From contig OY759218.1 of assembly GCA_963662175.1 (NCBI GenBank), positions 14,784,480-14,848,479 on the forward strand: 64,000 nt of DNA. Direction: 5' to 3'. The position numbers and the translations under genes are program-made. Below the pieces are notes generated by a model. It did no database searches, was not told where the DNA came from, and saw only the letters and a list, made by a program, of their open reading frames with translations. Below are positions 20,998-32,900 of this stretch, piece after piece. Position 1 is the stretch's first letter; each line of letters starts with the position of its first letter. This stretch comes from Aradus depressus (taxonomy: Eukaryota; Arthropoda; Insecta; Hemiptera; Aradidae).

Positions 20998-23900
20998 GTA
21001 TGTTCTTGAATTGGTAACTCAAAATACATGGCAGACTAGACAAAGCGGGGATCTCTGTGGAGGCGGTAGATTCTGGCCATAATTGGAAGCGGAGGGCAAC
21101 TCGCAACTCCCTTCCCCCTCCATCACATCCACAGGGAGTATCCAAATCACTCCACTACAATTATAATAAAATAATATTTATTTCTGTTAAACCATAACTA
21201 TGGCCCTATGTAAGTCAACTGTTGAATATTAGAGCAAACGGTCGACTGGTATTGTGAGTGCAGTTAGGTTTTTACTTCGGAACCAGTGTATAGTGAATGT
21301 ATTTTCATGAAATTTTTTTTATTGAGTTTCTAAACGTAAGAACTTTAATCTTTTACATTAAAAAAATATTGCTAATAATTATTTAATTATGTAAACAAAC
21401 AATTCTTAATTATCAAATGAATTTTCGTGTTTTTCGCAATAAAATTGATTTTTTAATGTTTTTTTTTTCTTTTCTTAATTAGTCACAGAAACACAAGAGA
21501 CATACTTTTCACAGAAAAAAATCCAAACATTTTTCGAAAAAAGTGATACTACGGAAGAAATTAATGTTGAAATGTAAAATGTTTTTATAATTCAAATGTG
21601 GTCTCAAAAAATAGTGTGCTATGTGAATCTATGTTCAAAAAATCAAAATTAAAATTTGCTGATACAAAATGGCGAATACGTCACAAAATATATATAATTT
21701 GATTAAAAAATAGTCATTAAGGTTAAAGAAGTGTCCAAATGACACAATATGAAATTTCGATCGTAGAAAAATATTTGTTTTGAAAAAATTATAAACAAAC
21801 AATTTTTATAAATAATATCTTTATTTATTGTCATTCTTTATTTCATTCATTGATATCACTGGTGTTGCATTCAAGCAGCTATTGCATTTGCATTGAGAAC
21901 AAGCTGGAGAGCAATCCAAACCTCTTTTCCTGCATCCATAAGCTGCTCCACATCCGATCTTTCATGATCAAAAGATCATTTTCTGTAAAGTTTCGGGTGC
22001 TGGTGGCTTTAACAACTCACTCTCATACTGGTGAGATACTTTGTCCTAACGATAACTGCACTTGTAAATATGCCCTTTTATGTGTCCCATGGACGCATCA
22101 TGTGGAGGCACTAATGAACCTAGATTGACACAGCTATTCTTAGATGTAGCTTTAATGAACGATTGGTACCGAAATTGATTTAAATTGTTTATAGTTTGTG
22201 GAGCTCCATACAAAATACATAAAATACTGGATTGAAATATATTTATAATATCGGCACTGGAATTTCTTCTTGCACTTCAGCAGCTTCTTGTAAATCTTTG
22301 CGCTTTTCAATCAACTTGGCAAAGTTATTCTTGCTCTTGTAAAACGCAGACGTCGTATCACATCCTGTAAATCATGAAAAATAAGTCGTGTTCTTCTTGA
22401 CTGATAGGTAGAGTGTTTTCAAGACTTTTATTTGAATAAACTAGTTGCGATGTCTATCCTCTTACTGGTTCTACAAAATATATTTCTCATATGTGATAGT
22501 AAGATGTTGTGGGACGAGATTTCTAATAGAAATGAAAGACGTTGTCTTCCCACTGTTTTAAAACAGTGGGAAGACAACGTCTTTTATTTCTATTAAATAT
22601 ATTTCTCTGTTGGTAGGAGTTAAAGCTGTTAATAGAACTAAAACATCGATATCCTCGGCAACAACTTTTCCAATTCGATATTTATTGCTGTTTGTAAAAA
22701 TAACGTGTCGGCATCACCTTCTGTTTGACAACTAAAAATATTATTATACATATAATATATGTATAATATTATTATACTGCAAGGTGTTTTCTTAGCATTT
22801 GAATATGTCTATTCTTATTAGAAGTTTTCCTTGACGAATTTTCAGAGGCATGTATTCTTCGAATATCAAATCGGTTGAAGCATTCTTCAATGATCGACGA
22901 TATCTTTCTACACATTTAGTGCATTCTGCAGTATAGCCATCATACACTATAAAAATATTACTGCCAAAATATATTTTTAAGTATCGTACGTAGTGGTTAC
23001 ATATCGTCCGAAAGTTTTCTTCCAGTTGCCATTTGCAACGATGCAGTAGCATTCCTAGATTAATAACATATGAAAATTTATCGATATAGTTTACACTTAG
23101 AGTTAGTTGTGTAAACGATTCATAAAATTTTGCTTTGTTTGTTTTTCGCATTAAACTGCCATCAAAGAGAGCTAAAGGATAAGGAGCTAGCTCATAATTC
23201 ATAATATAAATTTGAAGTTCTTCATCTGACTTTTTTGATACGCAAATACGTTGGAAAAGTAATAATGGATCTATCGTAATCAGTTATTCATCAACTATTA
23301 CCTTATTTACAGCCAATAAAAGAATGATTTTTTTTCGTTAATTTTAATTGTTTATCATTTTATTTTTTCCATTGTCTTAATAACTTCTTCAAAAGCATTG
23401 TAGCAATTAACTTCTTTACTGCCAGTTATCGATAGTTTCAATATCGAGGTCCATTTTTGTAAGACCCATCCAAAGCCGTTTACACTTACATTCCATGTTT
23501 ATGTAAAAACTTTTTAAATTTGAATATTTAAACTTTTTTTTTTATAAGCATGTTTCTTTTGTGTTTCTGTTACTAATTAAGAAAAAATATCAATTTTATT
23601 GCGTTATTATTAACATAAAAAAATCAATTTTATTGCGAAAACCCCAAACATTAATTTGATAATTAAGAATTATTTGTTTAAATAATTATTAGCAATATTT
23701 TTTTAATGTAAAAGATTACAGTTCTTAAGATTAGAAACTCAATGAAAAAATTTTCATGAAAATCCATTCACTGTAGACGGGCTCCGAGATTTTACACTTT
23801 TCACGACTAACTGCACTCGACTAACAGCGACACACTTGCCACTGCACATCATCACAATCACTAGTGACAAATGTTGTCGTTGTGAATATGTAAGTAAATA

Positions 23901-26900
23901 AAAAAAACTGCACTCGACTATTGGAGGGGGAGGGAGAACTTAATTGTATAATTTGTTCTGGGGACGTATATAACCGGTGATTCACTGACGACTTTTAATA
24001 TTGTTGCTTCTGTAAAGACCAACATGAGTGTCGACCTTGCGGGTTGCATCTTTTGCTCTGGGTCATTTAGTACACATAATTGCATCCATTAATAATAATA
24101 ATAATATTTATTTCCGTTAAGCCATAACATAACTCATAAAAATTTATACATCAAGATAATGAATTAGATATATAAAAAGTTATTAAACTTACAGTCGGAC
24201 AGACATGTGATTAGTAAAACCATAATAGTAAAATTGTGACCATAATACTCTTATACCAACCACCTTTGTACAAACAGACTCTCCCTCATCCTCGTCATTC
24301 TCAAATTCACATTGGCCTTACTGTTTATATAAAGTAACTTGTATATATATATAAAGTAACGTGTTGTCGTCAGCCGTTTTCTTTATTTCAGTAATGCCAA
24401 CTGGTGTGAGGAAGGGAGTGTGATCTGTACCAAAGTGGTTGGTAGAAGAAATTCCTGTTATGATTACATCACAAAAACCTTTTTATTTTAATGAGTTCTC
24501 CGAAAATAAATGCAGGTTTATGGTTTTAAAATATATAAAATAAAGTAAATGATTTAAAACAATTTTTATTAATCAAAATACTCTTCATTACTCTCAATAC
24601 ATTTCTGCCAACGAGTTAGTAACTTTTCTATGCCCTCTGAATAGAACTTTGAATCTTTAGTATTAACAAATTCTAAAAACGCATTTTCTATCGAATTTTG
24701 ATTAAGACATTTTTTATCTCGTAAAAAGTGGTCCAGTTGTCTAAAAAAATGGTAGTCGGTTGGCGAGAGGTCTGGAGAGTAGGATGAGGCAGAGTCTCAT
24801 AACCAAGCTCAAACGACAAGTGAGGTCCCACGAGAGACATGGGGCCGAGCATTGTCGTGTAACAGAATAGGGCCTTTCCGATTGACCAAAGATGGCTTCA
24901 TTAATGCCAATTTCTGGTGCATTGCATCAATTTGAGGACAATATCTTTCGGCATTGATTGTTTCGCCATGGCTTCATTAATGTCAATTTCTGGTGCATTG
25001 CATCAATTTGAGAACAATACCTTTCGGCATTGATTGAAGAAGCTGTAGTGAATCAGCCCAAATGAAGCCAACCAAACAGTAACCATTACCTTTTTTTGAT
25101 GAGTTGGGGGCTTTGGAAAATGTGCCGCTTCTCCTTTGTCGAGCCACTGTCCAGAACGTTCAGAGTTGTCGTAGAGAATACACTTTTAATCACAAGTGAC
25201 TATTCTGGTTAGAAAAGGTTCGTTTCTGTTTCGGCTAAGAAGTGCAGTGCAAACTTCATAACGGAGATGTTTTTGGCGGTCGGTTAATGAATGAGGTACC
25301 CAAGTTTCGAGCTTTTTACCTTTCCGATCGTCTTGAGGTGGTCAGCAACGGTCGATTTGCTGACTGAGAGATCCTTCGCAAGTTCTCGAACAGTTGTTCT
25401 GGGTTTTTATTCGACAACAGCTCGCAGGACATCTTCATCGAGGGAATGAGTCCTTCCACGACCTTCCTTGTCTTCAAGGCTGAAATCCCCCTCCCGAAAT
25501 TTTTTAAACCACCGTTGAACGGTGCTCTCACTCACACTGCCATCACCCCAGATTTCGTTAATGTTTCTGGCCGTTTGGGCCCCGTTCCGACCGAGTTTAA
25601 ACTCTTAAAAAGAAATTAGGCGAAAATCACGCTTTGGCATCTTAGTACCAACTGGATTATTTCCAAGCAGTGAAATGCTACAGAGGTAAACAAACATTTA
25701 TGTTTGGAAGAGGATTAATAAGTGTTTACAACCATACAAAGAAATAATCCGTCAAACGTAAACAGTTTATTATATAGAGAGGTGATTTAATGCAAACATG
25801 AAAACTTGCATTTATTTCCGGACAACCCATTAATTTTTTATTGTGTTTGTTAAAAAACTACCAATAATAAAAGATATATTTTAAAATTTGTTGCTATGCG
25901 TTACAATTCAAACATGACTTACATTTCCTACGTATATTTATTTTACATTCTTTGGGGCACTCTAACTTTCGTCGTACTGGTCATAACTCAAGTCTGAGGA
26001 CACGAAGGGGATTGAAAATTTGATAAGGAACATTTTTGGTAAGAGCCAATTTTTCAGTAGGGCTATCCCTTTTCGCTTAAATCAAGCAAACGTCTAAAAA
26101 AAAAGGTTTCAGAACGACATTTTAGGACGGTTTTCGGCATTTATCCCGCAAACCGGGAGACCGAAAATTCGTATTTTATAAAATGTGGCTTTTAGTTTTC
26201 TCTGAAATTATTTGAAGAGATTTTTGAATGGGTATAAATATAAGCGGTATCTTGTGAAATGTACTAAGGCCTCGAAGTAAAGTATCTTCTGTTTCGTCCG
26301 ACTTTGGCGAAAATTTCATCAGATCTAAGTTAGCACGTGTGACATCTTCATTTCAAATTTCAATTTTATTTCTACAATCCTTTCTGAGTGCTCACAATGT
26401 TTTTATCACATACACACAGAAGCACAGACATATATCATTGTGAAAATGGTTATAAAGCATTAAGGAAACCTTTAAAAGTGAAAATCCGTTGAAAACTAGA
26501 TCTCGGATTTTCATATGATTGAAATACTTCCTTATACTGGTAGAAAGTAAAAATACAAATGAATAGAAAATAAATATCAAAATAATAATACTGATAAATA
26601 CAGCAGATACTGTTTCTAATAATAATTTAAATTATAATAAATATTTTTTACAATTTTTCGTTCAATCCTCTTTTTCGCGACGATATTTCGGAACATTTTC
26701 CCTTTCTACGGTCGCGAAAGTACAAACTGTAGAAAAGAACGGGAAAAATATAATATTAACTAATAAAATAATAATATACATTCAAATGAACCAATATAAA
26801 TGAGTAAATAACTAATAAAAAATGATGATATTACTAATGAAAATATTAAACCAAATGTAATTTTGACAGAGGTTCTAGGAGGATATCTGTGGAAAGTTAA

Positions 26901-29900
26901 GTATGAAACAGAATATGGAGAACTAGTGTTAAAAATGAAAGAGTTTTTGCGGAAATTCCATCAAGTATGAAATCATGTTTTGTATATAGGACTTTTATAT
27001 CATTGTTAAGTTATTCTATTTGAACAAGGAGGAAAATGTATATAAAAATACCGTTTCCAAAAAGAGGATTTCCTCTAACATGAACGTTTTTAGTCAAAAT
27101 TAAATTTTTTTTATTGTATCTATTGCTTTCAAGAAGTGGGGGAATGGTATTAAAAAAATAATTCCTTTATGAGTTATACTTTTTCTCAAAAAAAAGAAGA
27201 GATCAATGTTATAATGTTATAGATCAAAAACCCCAATAACTGCCGAAGCAATGATTGTATCGACATTAAATTTGGTATTTAAATTCAAAACCCCATCAGG
27301 ACAACAGCTATTAAGTTTTCGCGATGGGGATCATACCCCCTCCTATGATGGGATCATAGGAGGGGGACTCAAATCTAATATTTGCCGATGTAATAGATGT
27401 ATGGACACAAAATATTGTAGGAGGATTCCTAAAGTTAGAAGTCAACTATTGATTTTTTAGCCGAAACTGGTGTTAGGAGTGTGATTCACCGGTTATGTAC
27501 TTCCCCACCACGAATTAATCAATTTCACTCTCCCTCCACTGCCAATCGATGGTTTGGCTAAAACTCAATATCCTCATACGAAATTTTGTGTAGATATATT
27601 CATTACATCAGCAGTTTTTAGGTTATTTGAGTCGAGCCCGCGTTCTCTGGTTTCCTCTTTCCTTCACTGATTTCGTGAAAAATTAATTGGTATCAATCAT
27701 CCTTTGGGGTCTTGAATTAATTAATATTAAATTTCATATAGATAAATTCATTACAATGGCAGTTGTTAGAGTTTTTGTGTTAAGGGTTCGCCTGATCCCC
27801 CTCTTCATTTGACTAAACATTAATAGGTGTCGTTCTTAGACGGTTCTGGATGCACTAGTATGAGGATAAAGGAAAGATATGTACCTAATCAGTCAAAAAT
27901 TCAATGCGGAGTTTCCAACGGAGTTTCACGTTTTCCGACCTCTAGACACTAAATATGAAACAAAACACGATACCTCTCGTTGGAATAAATGTAAAACACG
28001 CGACACAAACTTTTATGTGTAAGTTCAGAAACCTCTATCGATGACATTTATTGTTTTTCAGTCAAATTGACCAAAGGGGAGGAGGGAATAACAGGGAGGC
28101 TTAACATAAAAGCTCTAATGACCAGGGGGGGGGGGGGGGGGCACGTGCCCCCCCCTCCTGGCCAGAGCAAAAACCAAGATTACAAAAATTGTGTTTTGCT
28201 TAAATGTACATGTACAAAACAAGTCATACTTCATACTCTTAAAGCTTACATGCGCAGTAAAAATGCAAAGCGTAGCTGCAGCGAATGCATGCTATTGGTT
28301 GTAATTCTAAAAACACAGAAACCACAGCGTGCATTTGCTGCTGCTGCGCATTGCATTTTTGCTGCTCATGTAAAGTCAGCTTAAGTATTACAGTCAGTGG
28401 TCACTCCAGGGGAGCTTCTAGGGGTCCGAGTCTCCAAAATTAATAACAAAAAGTCTGCAGCGCTAACCATGGAAACTGCGGGCTGTGCCCTCGGCAGTCT
28501 ATACCCCCCCCTCCCCCCCCCCCCTCCTGTAGTCTAACTTTGCCCCTCCCTGCTCAAAATCCTGGCTACGCCCCTGCTAATGACTGTCGATGTAATGAAT
28601 TAATCGAAAGATCATTTAGTAATAAAGATTCAGGAGCCCCCATGTATGTCAACTGTTGAATATTAGCGCAAACGGTCGACTGGTTTTGGAGAGGGAGCGA
28701 AAAGTTAATTGATTAATTCGTTCTGGGGAAGTACATTGGCAGCGATTCACCGTCGACTCTTATTATTATAAATAAACCTGCAAGTACATACTTAGTATTC
28801 TGAAAACCAGAAACTCTTAATAACAATAGTTCAATAATGAAAATTTTAATATTATTACATTATTGTTATGTATTTTCTTGAAGAGAAATCCAAGTAAATT
28901 TAACACAGTTCATTTGGCACAAGATAAAACTTTTCAATGAAATTAGTCAGGTACAAATTTTTAATGAGGGATTGAAGAAACACTTAATGACTCTAGTTAC
29001 TTGGATTACCTCTCTTGTAAATGGCATCGTTAACATGGAATTGTTAATTTGTTCTGCTCTTGTAAGAATCTTACAGGCAATATGCTTCTCTCAATCGAAT
29101 TATCTGTAATCAACTGTGTTTTCGCGGTCCTTATGGTATAGAGGGATATCTTCTCTTCTCCAGTTTGGCTCAAAGTCAATAGCCATCTTGCTCAGGGACA
29201 TCTCAATTATTATTTTTTTGATGTGACAACGTCTTATAATTTGGTAGGCCGGCACCCCATGTTCGAAAACTGCGTTATGTTACTTTCGGTAACACGTAAA
29301 TCACATATCGCGCATGCGCCGAGAGAGAGACAGCTGTTACTACTAATACAGAATATATATTATAGTACAGCTGTTACTTTCTGTATATACAGATAACCTA
29401 GTTATCCAATATTATTATTAGATATATACAGATTAATAATAAACTCGTTTTTTAACTATTATGCTGTTATTATTAAAACATAAAACTATTATGTTTTATT
29501 TCTATATTGTTTTTAAATTGTTTCAAGGTTCAAAAAATATATTGAAATGACTTGTTATATTTGATTCTTGACACTTTCGCTATCTCGAAACTCAGACGTT
29601 GTCACGCTCATTTCGCCACGCATCGGAGTTGCACGCACCCGATTTTTTTTTATCCATTATGCATATTTACTATCATTACAAGCCATAATTAAATTTTGCC
29701 ATTTGTCCTTTAACTGCTACGCTGTGAGTGGGATGTACCACTGATGATGACGTTGCGTTGAAAACAGGTTCTGGTCAAAAAGAAAACAGTGGGAAGACAA
29801 CGTATTTTTTATCTATGCAAAATCTCATCCCACAACATCTTACTATCACATATGATAAGTAAAGTTGGGGGCCATGGTGGCCGTGCGGGGTAGAGCGTAG

Positions 29901-32900
29901 GACTTTGGTCACATGGTCTCATCATGGTTTGCGGGTTCGAATCCCGTCCGGGAGTGAGTTTTATTTCATAGATAGAACAAGTAAATTTGTTGACAATTAT
30001 GTGGATAGTATGACAAAGTAAAATAATAAATGAAACTCTAGCGCTCTAATTCAGTCTAATTCAGAAACGATTGTAGCTATTGACATGTTTGCAACGAAGA
30101 TATCACATGGGGTAATTTAGATCTGATTAGATTTTGGCCGAAATCGGACGAAAATTATTACCACTTTACTTCGGGGCCTAAGTACATTTTACAAGATACT
30201 TGTAATCATAAATTATATTGATGACATCAAAAATATTTTCAAACAAAAGGTATAGAGAAAACTGACTTTGAGAGGGAAGAGGGGGAGTGAGAGAGATCTG
30301 TACAAATGTGGTTGGTATAAGAAAGTCCTGTTATGACCACATCATAAATTGTATCTAAAGGAAGAGAAAGTAAAAACCATTGCGAGTTTTGTGGTTTTAA
30401 TTAAACAAAAAAATGAATTGTCCTTTTGTGGTTCTATTGAAATCTTCTGTTCATTTGACTTTACAAATAATAGTAGAATTAATTTCAAGAGGCTTCCTTG
30501 GTTTCTCTTAAAAGTTGAATTTTTGATGAAATGCATACCAATAAACTGTGTCGGTTTCACTTTGAAGTATAAAGTTTTTCAAGTGATTATTTTAACCCTA
30601 GAATACTAATCATGGAAATAAAAGACATTGTCTTCCCACTGTTTTATTTTTGACCAGAACCGGTTTTAAATGCAACAGCATCATCATCAGTGGTTCATCC
30701 CACCCACACAGCACAGCGGTTAAAGTACCTATAACATTGGGTTGTTTTGTAAAGTGATTTTTTGTCGTTGAATATTATGAAGAAAAACAAACTCTGGTGA
30801 CGATAGCTTTAACCTGAATATGGGTGATGTAGTGAAAAGTGATTATTTTACAAATTGCAAAATAAAAATGTAGTCTGATCTCTCACAAATTTTATTATCT
30901 TATGCTAGCCGGCTTTCGAGGTTGCCCTCACTCTTAGGCAGTCTACAAAAAAAACATCGTTTAGTAAGAAAAATACAAAATTTTAATTGCCAAAATAAAT
31001 AATTCAATTTATAAAATCAATAAATAAGTAACATACATATTTATATCACTTTTTTTATTGATACTTAACATTTTCTACAGAAATATTGTGAAACACTTAA
31101 TAACAAACAAAAATATGGGAGTACAAACTTTCGGTATTGCTGCAAATACTGATTTGTTAAATCGTGGCTAAAGATGGTAGCAATTCCGAAAATTCTCTCA
31201 TACATTATACATATATATTTTGTGAAATAGTAATATTTTAAAAAACATACGTTTTTTTTTATTCTATGTTACTTATTTATTGAATGAATTATTTGTTTAT
31301 TTATATTTAGCATTTTATCGCAGGTAGCCAATGTCTCTAGGTGCTTGTTTTGCCAGTTAGAATGTTGTAGCTTTTTTAGTGATTGTTTTTTTTTTGTGCT
31401 GACTGCCTGGCGATAAGGCAACCTCGAAAGCCGAATAGCATAAAATAAAAAAATCTGAGGTCAGACTACATTTTTATCGTACTGTATAAAATCTGAGGAC
31501 ACGTAGGGGATTGAAAATTTAATAAAGGACAATTTTTGGTAAGAACCAATTTCTCAGTAGGACTAATCGTTTTCGCGTAAATGAAGCAAACGTCTAAAAA
31601 AACAGGTTGTAGGTCGACATGTTTCGGCAAACCGGACGACCAAAATGTCCGGTATTTAATATAAAATATTGCTTTTAGTTTTCTCTGAATCTTTTATTTG
31701 AAGAGATTTTTGATTGGGTAATATAAGCCCCAGGATCTTGTTACATCCAATTTCGACCAGTTCGGAGTTCCAATCACACACAGACATCATCGCGAAAATG
31801 GTGAAAACATATTCGGGGGACCTTGAAATGTGAAATTCCATTGAAAACTGGATCTCGGATTTTCGCACCATTAAAATACTTCCTTATACTATAAATATAA
31901 AGAAAAATGTTCCTAATAATGATTCAAGTCATGTTCATTTTTGCGATGGTTCACTACATTTTTTGTAGTGAACCATCGCCATTTACAACAGTTCACTAGA
32001 TTTTTTGTCGATGAAATCATAAACAAACCCTCTTAACGATAGCGAAATATGAAAAAATACGAAAGTATTTAACACTGTCTTAATAATACACTCCAGTGTA
32101 TAAGACACTATAAAAACCTTAATGTATAGAAGAAATTTTTTATAATACACTGTATATTATATTATTCTAGAATGTATATAACACTATAGACTTACAGCAT
32201 TTGACCTAATGTTATTACACAGATAAGCTGCAGGTACCCAAAGCAAAATGTCTACACTTTCGTTTATTACTAACCTAAAGTAATACTTACATGTGAAGTA
32301 GAATATTAATCGTGATTAAGTAAGTAATAACTCAAAATTATCATAATTTTTTTGTTGTTTTAAATTGTTTTTGGGTACTATTATAAATTGCTTCAATCTT
32401 TGTTGATGATTTGAATTTATATGTTTTCATTATTTATTCACTTCATGACTAAACTGTGTTCTGTCTGTTGGTTAAGTAACACAGACCATTCCTATTGGAT
32501 GGGAATTAAACATGAATAATACTATATTTAATAATTCAACAGGTATTTGACGTAATGAAAAACCAATTACACCACTCCTTTCAGTATAAAGTATCATTGA
32601 AATTATTAAAAAAGGTCACAACTCAGATGTGTTCCCATCAATGAAATTTTAAATTGCTAATTTTTGAATAGTTTTGTATATTTTTTATTTATTGGAGAAT
32701 TTTATCTTATTTACCTACTCAGTTACTTTTATTTATTTAAAAAAGTAAGTTTTATTTATTTGGCATATTTGCAATCGGTAAAAATAAAATGATGACGAGT
32801 ATAAAATAAAGTAAAATAATACACAATATATACTGTGATAATGTGATTATATGTACAATTAATAATAGATAAATAAATAATAATTAAAACAAACAAATAA

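Larger units (their letters stand above)
21256..23818 (-). mobile_element. Long-inverted-repeat transposon relic
   Basis: Arms of about 250-280 bp (about 21256-21515 and 23548-23818) are imperfect inverse copies: outer ends GAGTGCAGTTAG / CTAACTGCACTC, then 'ttttcatgaaa', 'attgagtttct', 'ttttacattaaaaaaatatt' and 'aattgattttttaatgtt'. Between them lies the degenerate nuclease-like reading frame 22245-23205, with 22489-22594 as a later insertion. No clear target duplication is seen. The superfamily is not recognised. Confidence 0.75.

Noticed and set aside
20942..21145. 67-codon minus-strand frame
   Set aside because: Overlaps a Trpm exon on the plus strand that has splice signals and family motifs.
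29873..29953. tRNA gene candidate with good B box
   Set aside because: Anticodon arm cannot be formed and a second diverged copy lies at 17890-18063. Treated as SINE family B.
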